Positions 35,936 through 45,256 of a stretch of DNA of 52,865 nt are shown here, in pieces. Source of the DNA: an uncultured Ruminiclostridium sp. (GTDB lineage: Bacteria > Bacillota > Clostridia > Oscillospirales > Ruminococcaceae); NCBI GenBank assembly GCA_947630685.1, contig CANRII010000003.1, forward strand, positions 1 through 52,865, written 5' to 3'. A program made the position numbers and the translations under genes. The first letter of the stretch is position 1; each line of letters begins with the position of its first letter. A model generated the notes under the pieces. The model was not told where the DNA came from. It made no database searches and worked only from the letters and a program-made list of their open reading frames with translations.

Positions 35936-35951
35936 TGTTACACGTGGAACA
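35936..35951. promoter_or_regulatory. parS-like 16-mer TGTTACACGTGGAACA
   Basis: One mismatch to the Firmicutes ParB-site consensus TGTTNCACGTGAAACA; lies in the intergenic gap between 35909 and 35955. Confidence 0.5.
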
Positions 35952-35954
35952 TTT

Positions 35955-37103
35955 TTAAGAGATGTGCTTTTTACTCTCTGCCATTATTGTATCATAAATG
36001 CGCCGGGTAGCCTGTCCGTCGCAGCCGGACATATATTCCCTCTTAAAGCGGCGCATTTTTTCCCTGTCGAAGTTTTCGTACTCCTCCTTAACGGCTGCGG
36101 CAAGCTCGTTCTTATCGGTCACTATCCTGCCGGGAAGAGCTTTGTAATCGATATAAAAACCCCTCCTGCTGCCGTAGGTATCATAATCCGGCGCAAACAG
36201 CACCAGCGGCTTTTCAAAAAGCGAATATTCAAATATCACCGTGGAATAATCGGATATAAGCAGGTCGGCTGTCGGCAGCAGCTCCTCCGTCGGTATCTCG
36301 CAGCTTATCTCCTTATCGTGAAAATGCGGGTGCAGCCGTATAAGAAGATACCAGTCCTCCCCTAACAGCCCGCGCAGCTTTAACACGTCCTCTTTGCCCT
36401 CAAGGTAAGGAAGCGCGGCGTTTCCTCTGAATGTGGGAGCCCATACCGCGAGCTTTTTGCCCCGCGCATCGGGATACAGCCGGTACAGCTTTTCTTTGCA
36501 TTTCGCAATATAATTTTCATCAAAATAGATGTCGGTGCGGCTTACCCCGAGCGGCCTTACTATCCCGTCCGGCAATTGCATTGCGCGGGAATATACCGGC
36601 ACGCAGGCGGGCGAGCTTACCGTAACAAGGTCGTAATTTTTAATGACCCTGCCTTTGTAATAGGAGGGTATGTCGTCTTCCGCCTCGTATGCGAACCGCT
36701 TGAAGATACCGCAGGCGTGCCACAGCTGCACCACTACGGTTTCCGGCTTTTTCCTTGCGGCGGATACCGGAAGAAAATAGTCGCAGATAACAACAAACCC
36801 CGCCTTAGCGTACAGCTTTTCAAAGCGCAGCATGTTCTTAAGAGTGGTAAACGCGCCGTCATGGCCGTAATCGCTGAACAGCTCGGCTACATTATACCCG
36901 TTTTCTATAAATTTCTCGCTGAGCAATTTCATACTGTATGGCATTTCATGATGGTGCGCGTCGGCAAATATCACTAAGCTCTTGTCCGTTTCCTTATGCC
37001 GATAAATGTTATAGCACAACGGCAAAAGCACCGCTTGCGAAAACATTTTTATAAGCTGTTTTATAAAAAATCCCGCTTTTTTCATAATCACGACCATACT
37101 CAC
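35955..37103 (-). CDS. CDP-glycerol glycerophosphotransferase family protein (TagB/TagF-like)
   Basis: VVQLWHACGIFKRFAYE, WAPTFRG, LLISDYSTVIFEYSLFEKPLVLFAPD. Confidence 0.88.
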   Translation of the reverse strand: MSMVVIMKKAGFFIKQLIKMFSQAVLLPLCYNIYRHKETDKSLVIFADAHHHEMPYSMKLLSEKFIENGYNVAELFSDYGHDGAFTTLKNMLRFEKLYAKAGFVVICDYFLPVSAARKKPETVVVQLWHACGIFKRFAYEAEDDIPSYYKGRVIKNYDLVTVSSPACVPVYSRAMQLPDGIVRPLGVSRTDIYFDENYIAKCKEKLYRLYPDARGKKLAVWAPTFRGNAALPYLEGKEDVLKLRGLLGEDWYLLIRLHPHFHDKEISCEIPTEELLPTADLLISDYSTVIFEYSLFEKPLVLFAPDYDTYGSRRGFYIDYKALPGRIVTDKNELAAAVKEEYENFDREKMRRFKREYMSGCDGQATRRIYDTIMAESKKHIS

Positions 37104-37185
37104 AGTTTGAATTATCCCGAAAAATCACACTAGATAAGTATACCACAGTATACCTTGTTTGTCAATTAACAGCTAGGCAGCCGCC

Positions 37186-38562
37186 TTATTTTCCTACGCA
37201 AAAGCGGCGGAACACCCCGTCTATTATTTCTTCTCCCGCTTCCCTGCCGTCAAGCTCGTAAAGGCAGGATAACGCCGCCTCAAGCTCCACGCCCGCCGCG
37301 TCCGCGGTCATGCCGTTACAAAGCGCGTTATATGCGGCGTCGGCGTGAGCTTTCGCCCTTAACGCGCAGTCGCGCTGGCGTTCGTTCGCCAAAAAGCCCT
37401 CCGACGGGTCGAAATTCTTGACCCCGCAAAGCATAGCGACGGCGTTTGTAAATTCCTCCAGCCCGCCGCCGTTTTTCGCGGATATTATTACAGGCTCGCC
37501 GAGTTTTTTGGCTAAATCGAAAACCTCCTCGCACAGCGTAAGATCGGATTTATTTATCACCGGTAAAACGGTCTTGCCGCCGTCAAGCAAAAGAGCTGCC
37601 AGCCGCCTGTCCTCGTCGGAGGCGGGACGCGAGCCGTCGAACACCGCGATCACAAGCCGCGCGGTATCTATGCGGGACAGCATTTTTTCTATCCCTATCT
37701 CCTCCGCCTTGTCGGACGCCGTGCGAAGTCCCGCGCAGTCCGCAAGCCTTAGCAGCACATCGCCGATATTTACAGTTTCCTCTATCACGTCGCGGGTAGT
37801 ACCCTCTATATCGGTAACTATGCTGGTATCGCTGCCGGAAAGCAGATTCATCAGCGTGGATTTTCCGGCGTTGGGCTTTCCGACTATCGCGGCGGATATG
37901 CCCTCTCTTAACACCTTGCCGTCCTCAAAGCCTTTGATAAGCCCGTCAAGCTCACGGCATATCTTCCCGGTGCGGGCTTTCCAGTCGGCGTTTGTTATCT
38001 CGTCCTCGTCCATAGCCTCGTCGGGGTAATCTATCCACGCGGTTATTTCCTCCGCGGCACAGCGTATATCATCGCATAAACGCTCCGTCCTTTTATGAAG
38101 CGCGCCGTCACGCTGAGCCTTTGCCGCCGCTATAGAACCGTCGCTCTCCGCGTTGATAAGGTCTATCACCGCCTCCGCTTCAGTAAGAGAAAGCTTGCCG
38201 CTAAGCAGCGCGCGTTTGGTAAACTCTCCGGCGGCCGCGGGTCTTGCTCCGGATTCTATACAAGCCGAAAGCACCCGCCTTGTCACCAATATCCCGCCGT
38301 GACAGGTTATCTCCGCGACGTTCTCCCCGGTATAGCTGTGCGGTGCGCGGAATACCGTAAGTATCCCGTCGTCCAATCTGCGCCCGTTCTTTATTATCTC
38401 GCCGTATGCCGCGGAATATCCCGGCATATCCTTTATGCTTTTTACGGGATATTTCGGGAAGAACACCTTTTCGGCCAACGTCAAGGCGTCGGACCCGGAT
38501 ATCCTTATCATAGACACGCCGCCCCGCGCGGGAGGAGTGGATATTGCCGCTATGCAGTCCAT
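37186..38562 (-). CDS. mnmE: tRNA uridine-5-carboxymethylaminomethyl modification GTPase MnmE
   Basis: MDCIAAISTPPARGGVSMIRISG, GKPNAGKSTLMNLLSG, C-terminal FCVGK. The track start at 38583 is a short upstream extension. Confidence 0.95.
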   Translation of the reverse strand: MDCIAAISTPPARGGVSMIRISGSDALTLAEKVFFPKYPVKSIKDMPGYSAAYGEIIKNGRRLDDGILTVFRAPHSYTGENVAEITCHGGILVTRRVLSACIESGARPAAAGEFTKRALLSGKLSLTEAEAVIDLINAESDGSIAAAKAQRDGALHKRTERLCDDIRCAAEEITAWIDYPDEAMDEDEITNADWKARTGKICRELDGLIKGFEDGKVLREGISAAIVGKPNAGKSTLMNLLSGSDTSIVTDIEGTTRDVIEETVNIGDVLLRLADCAGLRTASDKAEEIGIEKMLSRIDTARLVIAVFDGSRPASDEDRRLAALLLDGGKTVLPVINKSDLTLCEEVFDLAKKLGEPVIISAKNGGGLEEFTNAVAMLCGVKNFDPSEGFLANERQRDCALRAKAHADAAYNALCNGMTADAAGVELEAALSCLYELDGREAGEEIIDGVFRRFCVGK

Positions 38563-38579
38563 ATGATTTCCTTTCAAGC

Positions 38580-40922
38580 TCACTTTTTGCCGAACAGTCT
38601 GCCGAAAAATCCTTTCTTTTCAGGCTGAACGGGCGACGGGTCTAATACGCTCGGCGCTGTTTGTTCGTCGGTATCATCATCGGAATAGTCGTGATCGTAA
38701 TACTCATCCAATTCGTTTTCCTGTAAAGCGGTTTCTATAAAGCTCTTTTTAAGCAGCTCCTCGCCGCTTTCGTTAAGCACGTAAGTCCAAAGCGCGATAG
38801 GCTCGTTTATCTTAAAGCTGTCGATATCGGAAAGCTCGTTCAGCTGTTCTAAACGCTCTCTCATATCGTCTATAAGCTGCTGCTCCATACCCGCGAAAAA
38901 TTCCTCGCAGGCGATGTTATACTCGTCGGCGGGATTTTTTCCCGCTATTCGGGTAAGGTGTATGCCGTCCCTTAAATACGAGGTGTAATCGAGGTAATCG
39001 CTCCAAAATTCGTTTATCACCGATAATATCAGCTTGCGCTGGAGCTCGTCGACCTTTTCCTTCCCAAACTTGTCCGCCACTTGCTCGTACTCATCCGGAA
39101 AATTGTTCTGCCATACGGTAACGTCTTTTTCCCCGGTCAAAAACGCCTTGCGCCGATCGAACACGATGTCACGGTGCTTTTCCCCTATCATCGTGAATTT
39201 AAGCAGTCTGCGCCGTAGTTCTAACGTATCGCCCTGCGCTATTCTTTGGATACGGTCGGTCTCTCTTAAGATCACCCTGTCAGTTATCGGCATGCCGTTT
39301 TCGTCCTCCGGCGACGGATAATGACGTTTGGGTATCAGGGACTTAAGATCGTATTTTATCATTATATCGTCCTCGAGAGAGGCGTAAAATCTGCTCTCGC
39401 CGGGGTCGCCCTGTCTGCCGGAACGGCCGCGCAGCTGTTTATCGCCGCGCGTATTCTCGCTTAAATAAGTGCCTATTATCAGCAGACCGCCCGCCTGCTT
39501 TGCCTGTTCACACTCCGAGCCGTCCGCTCCGCCTAGGCGTATATCCACGCCTCTGCCGGACATGTTCGCCGATACGGTGACCGCTCCGGGCTTGCCCGCG
39601 TCCTTGATTATCTGCGCCTCCAGCTCGTCGTTTTTCGCATTGAGTACCGTTGCCTCTATCCCTTTTTCCTTAAGGGCGTTATACAGCTCCTCGCTCGCGT
39701 CTATGCTGGAAGTGCCTATCAGCACCGGCTGACCTTTTTCATGAGCCGAAACAATGCGCTCTATTATCGCCTTTTTCTTTGCGGCGGCGGTAATATATAT
39801 CTCGTTGGGATAGTCCTTTCTTATGCAGGGAAGATGAGTGTCTATCACGCTGACTTTTAAGTCGTAAAGCTGGTAAAACTCGTCCTCGGAGCTTTTCGCC
39901 GTGCCGGTCATGCCGGACAAATGCTTATACTGCCTTACAAAAAACTGTATCGGCACTATCCCCATGATAACGCCCCGGCTGGTGCTTTCTATCCCCTCTT
40001 TTATCTCCACTGCCGCCTGCAAAGAACCGGGATAGCGGCGGTTTTGCGCGGCGCGTCCGGTAAATTCGTCTATTATCTTTATCCCGCCGTCCTTGACGAT
40101 GTAATCTACGTCCTTTTTAAGCAAAAACCTTGCGCGCAGACAGTCGGTTATCTTAGTCAGCAGCGCGTTATTTTCCTCGTCGTAAAGGCCGCTGCCGTTT
40201 GTGAATATCCGCTCGCACTCGTCCTCGCCGGTCGGGGTAAGATAGATAGTTTCCAGCTCGTCGTTTATCTCGTACATGGAGGAAGAAAAGCCGCTCACCG
40301 CCGCGTAGATGTCCTTAAGGTCCGCGTCGGGGGTGACCATTGTTTCTCCCGCTATCACCAAAGGCACTCTGCCCTCGTCGATAAGTATGCTGTCCGCCTC
40401 GTCCACTATCGCGCAGTCAAAGCCGCGATGTACGCAGTCGTCCGGCGTTTTAGCGACGAAATCCCGCAAAAAGTCAAAGCCGCACTCTCTCGCCGTAACG
40501 TATGTTACCTGCGCCGAGTACGCCTTTTTTCTTTCCTCTTTATCCATGTCCTGAGAAATATATCCTACAGATATACCGCAAAGGTCGTAGATAGGCTTCA
40601 TCCAGTTATAGTCGCGCTTTGCCAGATAATCGTTAAAGGTCAGCACATGGACAAAATGCCCCTGCCGCGCCTGATAACAAGCGGCAAACACCGCCGCTAA
40701 CGTCTTGCCCTCACCGGTCGCCATTTCGATTATTTTGCCGTCTAAAAGAATAGAGGCGGCGGCAAGCTGTTCATCGTAAGGGGTAATTTCCAGCGTCTGC
40801 TGCGCCGCGGTGCTGCACGCGGCAAACACCGATGATACTTCGCCCTCTTCCATTAAAGCGGGAATATCGCCGCCCTCCAGCTTACGCACGTTTTTACATA
40901 GCTCAATAAGTTTTGTATCCAT
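38580..40922 (-). CDS. secA2: SecA-family translocase ATPase, SecA2-like (short, no C-terminal Zn/Cys motif)
   Basis: 780 aa; EMATGEGKTLAAVFAA, VDEADSILIDEGRVPL, GRSGRQGDPGESRFY; C-terminus EKKGFFGRLFGKK without the Cys-rich SecB-binding motif. Confidence 0.8.
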   Translation of the reverse strand: MDTKLIELCKNVRKLEGGDIPALMEEGEVSSVFAACSTAAQQTLEITPYDEQLAAASILLDGKIIEMATGEGKTLAAVFAACYQARQGHFVHVLTFNDYLAKRDYNWMKPIYDLCGISVGYISQDMDKEERKKAYSAQVTYVTARECGFDFLRDFVAKTPDDCVHRGFDCAIVDEADSILIDEGRVPLVIAGETMVTPDADLKDIYAAVSGFSSSMYEINDELETIYLTPTGEDECERIFTNGSGLYDEENNALLTKITDCLRARFLLKKDVDYIVKDGGIKIIDEFTGRAAQNRRYPGSLQAAVEIKEGIESTSRGVIMGIVPIQFFVRQYKHLSGMTGTAKSSEDEFYQLYDLKVSVIDTHLPCIRKDYPNEIYITAAAKKKAIIERIVSAHEKGQPVLIGTSSIDASEELYNALKEKGIEATVLNAKNDELEAQIIKDAGKPGAVTVSANMSGRGVDIRLGGADGSECEQAKQAGGLLIIGTYLSENTRGDKQLRGRSGRQGDPGESRFYASLEDDIMIKYDLKSLIPKRHYPSPEDENGMPITDRVILRETDRIQRIAQGDTLELRRRLLKFTMIGEKHRDIVFDRRKAFLTGEKDVTVWQNNFPDEYEQVADKFGKEKVDELQRKLILSVINEFWSDYLDYTSYLRDGIHLTRIAGKNPADEYNIACEEFFAGMEQQLIDDMRERLEQLNELSDIDSFKINEPIALWTYVLNESGEELLKKSFIETALQENELDEYYDHDYSDDDTDEQTAPSVLDPSPVQPEKKGFFGRLFGKK

Positions 40923-40970
40923 TATATTTTCCTTTGCGTGTAATATCCGTACTTTTCTGTATCATGTTTA

Positions 40971-41015
40971 GGCATACGGGATCAAAGCCCTACTCGGTTT
41001 TATTTCCCATATGCC
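40971..41015. repeat. Possible remnant/solo form of the 275-bp TIR element
   Basis: GGCATACGGG ... CCCATATGCC, 9/10 arm pairing, resembling the element termini GGCATGCGGG ... CCCGCATGCC. Confidence 0.4.
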
Positions 41016-41044
41016 ATGTCCGCCGACTTATGACCGGCGGACAT
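41016..41044 (-). terminator. Hairpin downstream of gpmI
   Basis: ATGTCCGCCG-ACTTATGAC-CGGCGGACAT. Confidence 0.7.
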
Positions 41045-41066
41045 ATAGGGTAATATTTTTGATAAA

Positions 41067-42638
41067 TTATATCATGCTGTCTTTCCAGCAGTCGGGAGCG
41101 GTCAGACCGAACATTTTAACTACAGTAGGAGCAACGTTCGCCAGTCCGTAATTTCCCTCTTTGATAGCGTACTTTACGTCCTTGTCATAGATTATGAACG
41201 GTACCGGGTTGAGCGAATGCGCGGTGCGCACCTGTATCTCGCCTTTCTTGTTCTTTTCTAACATCTCGTCCGCGTTGCCGTGATCGGCGGTCACCAGCAA
41301 AGTAACGCCGTACTCGTCGCAGACCTTCATAAGTCTTGCAAGACCAAGGTCCACCGACTCAACGCCTACAATGGTAGCGTCAAGGCTGCCGGTATGTCCC
41401 ACCATATCACCGTTGGGGAAGTTGCAGCGGATAAAGTCGTACTTTTTGGATTTTATCGCCTCGATAACGTCGTCGGTTATCTCTGCGGACTTCATCCAGG
41501 GGCGCTCGTCAAATGAAACGTTGTCGGAGGGTATCTCCTTAAACGTTTCCAGCTCCTCGCTGAATTTGCCGCTGCGGTTGCCGTTCCAGAAATAAGTAAC
41601 GTGGCCGTACTTCTGCGTTTCGCTTACCGCGTACTGATTAAGTCCTGCGGCTACCAGCACCTCTGAAAGCGTGTTGGTTATCTCCGGCGGGTTTACAAGA
41701 AAACGCTTAGGCAGCTTTAAGTCGCCGTCATACTGTAACATTCCGGCAAAGCATACGTCCGGCTTTGCCCCTCTGTCGAAATGGTCGAATTCGTCGTTGT
41801 CGAACGCCATGGATATCTCTATCGCGCGGTCGCCTCTGAAATTGTAGAGGATAACGCTGTCCTTAGGCTGTATCTTTCCGACCGGCTCGCCGTTTTCGGC
41901 GATAACGAACGCGGGAAGATCCTGGTCGATAACGCCGTCTATCTCGGCGCGGTAGGTGTTTATCGCGTCCATAGCGCAGGCAAACTGTCTGCCCTCGCCC
42001 TTGACGTGAGTTTTCCAGCCCAGCTCTACCATGCCCCAGTCCGCCTGGTATCTGTCCATAGTGACTTTCATACGTCCGCCGCCGGAAGCTATCCTGCCGT
42101 CAAAATCCCCGTCGTTAAGCTCGGCAAGTTTATTTTCAAGCTGCTCAACATATATCGGCGCGGAGGTAGCGGGAACATCTCTGCCGTCCAGCAATACATG
42201 CACGCGCGCTTTCTTTATTCCCTCTTTCTTCGCCTGTTCGAGCATATTAAACAGGTGGGAAATGTTGGAGTGTACGTTTCCGTCGGACAGCAGCCCTATA
42301 AAGTGCAGAGCGCTGCCGTTCGCCTTGCAGTTGGCGATTATCTCGGTCCATGCCTCGGAGCTGTACATCTTGCCGCTTTCTATCGACTCGTTTACGAGCT
42401 TTGCGCCCTGCGAGTAAATTTGTCCGCAGCCCAGCGCGTTATGACCTACCTCGGAATTTCCCATATCGTCGTCGCTGGGAAGTCCTACCGCGTCGCCGTG
42501 CGCTTTAAGTCTGGTGTTCGGGCAGTTTTTGAGCAGCCAGTCCAAAGTAGGGGTATTAGCCTCGGTAACAGCGTCGCCGAGTCCGGTCTTGGAAAAGCCC
42601 ACACCGTCCATTACTACCAGTAAAACAGGTTTTGCCAT
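41067..42638 (-). CDS. gpmI: 2,3-bisphosphoglycerate-independent phosphoglycerate mutase
   Basis: MAKPVLLVVMDGVGFS, SDDDMGNSEVGHNALGCGQIYSQGAKLV, TADHGNADEM. Confidence 0.95.
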   Translation of the reverse strand: MAKPVLLVVMDGVGFSKTGLGDAVTEANTPTLDWLLKNCPNTRLKAHGDAVGLPSDDDMGNSEVGHNALGCGQIYSQGAKLVNESIESGKMYSSEAWTEIIANCKANGSALHFIGLLSDGNVHSNISHLFNMLEQAKKEGIKKARVHVLLDGRDVPATSAPIYVEQLENKLAELNDGDFDGRIASGGGRMKVTMDRYQADWGMVELGWKTHVKGEGRQFACAMDAINTYRAEIDGVIDQDLPAFVIAENGEPVGKIQPKDSVILYNFRGDRAIEISMAFDNDEFDHFDRGAKPDVCFAGMLQYDGDLKLPKRFLVNPPEITNTLSEVLVAAGLNQYAVSETQKYGHVTYFWNGNRSGKFSEELETFKEIPSDNVSFDERPWMKSAEITDDVIEAIKSKKYDFIRCNFPNGDMVGHTGSLDATIVGVESVDLGLARLMKVCDEYGVTLLVTADHGNADEMLEKNKKGEIQVRTAHSLNPVPFIIYDKDVKYAIKEGNYGLANVAPTVVKMFGLTAPDCWKDSMI

Positions 42639-42703
42639 ATCTTATCTTTCCTTTCTTATTCGGTTTTTGGATAAAACGCCTCCGATATTACTATAGCTTT
42701 TTA

Positions 42704-43477
42704 TCAGCCGTTTTCCGCAGCCTTTACTATAGCGGTAAAGTCGGGAGCCTTAAGGCTTGCGCCGCCGATAAGTCCGCCGTCTACGTCAACCTTGGATACA
42801 AGCTCGGCAGCGTTGCCGGCGTTCATAGAGCCGCCGTACTGGATAGTAACAGCCTCTGCAACGTCCTCGCCGTACTGCTTTGCAAGGCAGCCGCGGATAA
42901 ACGCGCAGACCTCCTGCGCCTGCTCGGCGGTGGCGGTCTTGCCGGTGCCTATAGCCCATACCGGCTCATAAGCGATAACGCACTTCTTTATATCCTCCGA
43001 GGTAAGGCTGTAGAAATCCAGCTTTATCTGGCGCGCGATGACCTCTTCGGTGATGTCGCACTCACGCTCCCACAAAAGCTCGCCTACGCATACTATCGGC
43101 TTTAATCCCGCCGCTAAAGCCGCCTTGGTGCGCTTGTTCACGGTTTCGTCGGTCTCGCCGAAATACTGTCTGCGCTCGCTGTGACCGAGTACGACGTACT
43201 CAACGCCCATTTCAACCAGCATATCCGCGGAGATCTCACCGGTGAACGCGCCGGACTTTTCAAAGTGGCAGTTCTGCGCGCCTATCTTTATATTCGTGCC
43301 CTTAGCCGCCTCGATAGCGGTCTCAAGGTTGGTGAACGGAACGCAGGCAATGACCTCAACGTCTTTTACGTCCGCTACCATAGGAGCAAGCTCGGTAAGC
43401 AGAGCCTTAGCCTCCGGCCTTGTCTTGTTCATCTTCCAGTTTCCGGCGATTATCGCCTTTCTGACATTCTTCTTCAT
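42704..43477 (-). CDS. tpiA: Triose-phosphate isomerase
   Basis: MKKNVRKAIIAGNWKMNKTRPEA, YVVLGHSERRQYFGE, AYEPVWAIGTGKTA. Start assigned at 43477 (AAGGAGAAAAGATATG); the track start at 43546 runs toward the repeat element. Confidence 0.95.
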   Translation of the reverse strand: MKKNVRKAIIAGNWKMNKTRPEAKALLTELAPMVADVKDVEVIACVPFTNLETAIEAAKGTNIKIGAQNCHFEKSGAFTGEISADMLVEMGVEYVVLGHSERRQYFGETDETVNKRTKAALAAGLKPIVCVGELLWERECDITEEVIARQIKLDFYSLTSEDIKKCVIAYEPVWAIGTGKTATAEQAQEVCAFIRGCLAKQYGEDVAEAVTIQYGGSMNAGNAAELVSKVDVDGGLIGGASLKAPDFTAIVKAAENG

Positions 43478-43506
43478 ATCTTTTCTCCTTTTTCGGATTT
43501 TAATTA

Positions 43507-43781
43507 GGCATGCGGGAGTCGAACCCAAGTCGGTTTTTACGGGCATCTTTCCGCCAATACTGCGTCAACCTCGCTCGACATACGCAAGTATGCCTTCGTT
43601 CGGTTTCCTTGTCTTGACGAAAATCTGCTCCGTAAAAACTGCTTTGCACCTCACGGCGAGAGGTTTTGGAGATAGTTTTGTTCCTTGCGACGCAGGCAGG
43701 CTGGCGCCTGTCAAGGAGCAAGGGGCAAAAATAGCCCAAAAGAATCGTCGTGAGGCGGCTCGGGCTCGGCTCCCGCATGCC
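43507..43781 (-). mobile_element. 275-bp TIR element, copy 2 (inverted relative to copy 1), between pgk and tpiA
   Basis: Reverse complement matches 22768-23042 with about 8 substitutions and no indels; ends GGCATGCGGGA.../...TCCCGCATGCC. Confidence 0.85.
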
Positions 43782-43812
43782 CAAGCCCGGAAGAATCCGA
43801 GCTTAATCTATT

Positions 43813-45033
43813 TTACTTATCCTGAATTACGTCTATTCCGGGGAGCACCTTACCCTCGAGGTATTCAAGGGACGCGCCGCCGCCGGTGGAAATATGGCTC
43901 ATCTTGTCCGCAAAACCGAGCTGAGTAACAGCAGCTGCGCTGTCGCCGCCGCCGATAATGGTGGTAGCGTCGGTCTCGGCAAGAGCTTCGGCTACCGCGA
44001 TAGTACCCTTAGCGAGCACGGGGTTTTCAAATACGCCCATAGGTCCGTTCCATACGACGGTCTTGGCGTTCTTTGCCTCTGCCGCGAACAGCTCCATGGT
44101 CTTAGGTCCTATATCAAGACCCATATAATCCGCGGGCATATTGTCCGCGTCAAACATCTCAACGTCGATAGCCGCGTCGATAGGATCGGGGAATGCCTTT
44201 GCCGCCGCGGTATCAACGGGCAGCAGCAGCTTCTTGCCGTTAGCCTGAGCCTTAGCTATCATTTCCTTGCAATAATCCAGCTTTTCATCGTCAACCAGCG
44301 ACTTTCCTACTTCGCAGCCCTTAGCCTTAAGGAATGTATAAGCCATGCCGCCGCCGATTATCAGCGTATCGCACTTTTCAAGCAGGTTGGAGATAACGTT
44401 GAGCTTGTCTGCGACCTTTGCGCCGCCGAGTATAGCTACGAACGGGCGAACCGGATTTTCTACCGCGTTGCCGAGGAATTCTATCTCCTTGTTCATAAGA
44501 TAGCCTACCGCGGTCTGCTTAACATACTTGGTAACGCCTGCGGTGGATGCGTGCGCTCTGTGCGCCGAACCGAACGCGTCCATAACGAATATCTCGTCGT
44601 CTACCAGATCGGCAAGCTCTTTTGCGAAGTCGTCGCCGTTCTTGGTCTCCTCCGCGCCGCGGAAACGTGTGTTCTCCAGTACGACGATCTCGCCGTCGTT
44701 CATCTCGGCTACCGCTTTCTTAGCGTTCTCGCCTACTACGGTATCGTCCTTTGCAAAAATGACCTTTGTATCTACGAGCTGTGCCAGTCTTTCTGCCGCG
44801 GGAGCGAGGGAGAATTTATCCTCCGGTCCGTTCTTCGGCTTGCCCAGATGGGAGCAAAGCACGATCTTAGCGCCGTTTTCTACCAGCTTATTGATGGTGG
44901 GGAGCGCGGCGACGATCCTGTTGTCGTTGGTGATCTTGCCGTCCTTCAGCGGTACGTTGAAGTCAACGCGTACTAATACCTTCTTGCCCTTAACGTCAAG
45001 ATCCTCTACGTTCTTTTTGTTTAACTTGCTCAT
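43813..45033 (-). CDS. pgk: Phosphoglycerate kinase
   Basis: [70 protein letters not shown]. Confidence 0.95.
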   Translation of the reverse strand: MSKLNKKNVEDLDVKGKKVLVRVDFNVPLKDGKITNDNRIVAALPTINKLVENGAKIVLCSHLGKPKNGPEDKFSLAPAAERLAQLVDTKVIFAKDDTVVGENAKKAVAEMNDGEIVVLENTRFRGAEETKNGDDFAKELADLVDDEIFVMDAFGSAHRAHASTAGVTKYVKQTAVGYLMNKEIEFLGNAVENPVRPFVAILGGAKVADKLNVISNLLEKCDTLIIGGGMAYTFLKAKGCEVGKSLVDDEKLDYCKEMIAKAQANGKKLLLPVDTAAAKAFPDPIDAAIDVEMFDADNMPADYMGLDIGPKTMELFAAEAKNAKTVVWNGPMGVFENPVLAKGTIAVAEALAETDATTIIGGGDSAAAVTQLGFADKMSHISTGGGASLEYLEGKVLPGIDVIQDK

Positions 45034-45089
45034 AACTCTTTTCCTTTCGATTTTTTTGCTTTCATTTGCCGAAAGCCTATCTATTATCT

Positions 45090-45118
45090 ATTTTACCAAA
45101 AATACGGATAAATTGCAA
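45090..45118 (-). promoter_or_regulatory. Putative promoter of pgk: TTGCAA-17-TAAAAT
   Basis: Minus-strand TTGCAA TTTATCCGTATTTTTGG TAAAAT. Confidence 0.65.
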
Positions 45119-45206
45119 GCGGTTTTTTGCAATTTGCGTAAAAACTTGAACGGTTTTTGAGAAGAGTCCCGCTTCGCTGTATAATACTCATAAACAGGTA
45201 CAAAAT

Positions 45207-45234
45207 TATCCCGCCTTTTTATGTCGGCGGGATA
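45207..45234 (-). terminator. Terminator of the ADP-ribosylglycohydrolase-like gene
   Basis: TATCCCGCC/GGCGGGATA stem, minus strand continues ATTTTGT. Confidence 0.75.
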
Positions 45235-45256
45235 GCTTTATATTATTCATGGAGTA

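Noticed and set aside
43478-43546. Extended N-terminus for tpiA in the ORF track
   Set aside because: The extension runs into the repeat element; the ATG at 43477 has a good RBS and gives the canonical MKKNVRKAIIAGNWKMNKT start.
43242-43928. 228-aa plus-strand ORF spanning the tpiA 5' end, the repeat and the pgk 3' end
   Set aside because: Chimeric reading through antisense tpiA, the repeat element and antisense pgk; not a plausible gene.
43894-44976. 360-aa plus-strand ORF
   Set aside because: Antisense to pgk, which is unambiguous; the same applies to 41781-42623 (anti-gpmI), 39921-40700 (anti-secA) and 50013-50762 (anti-GH36).
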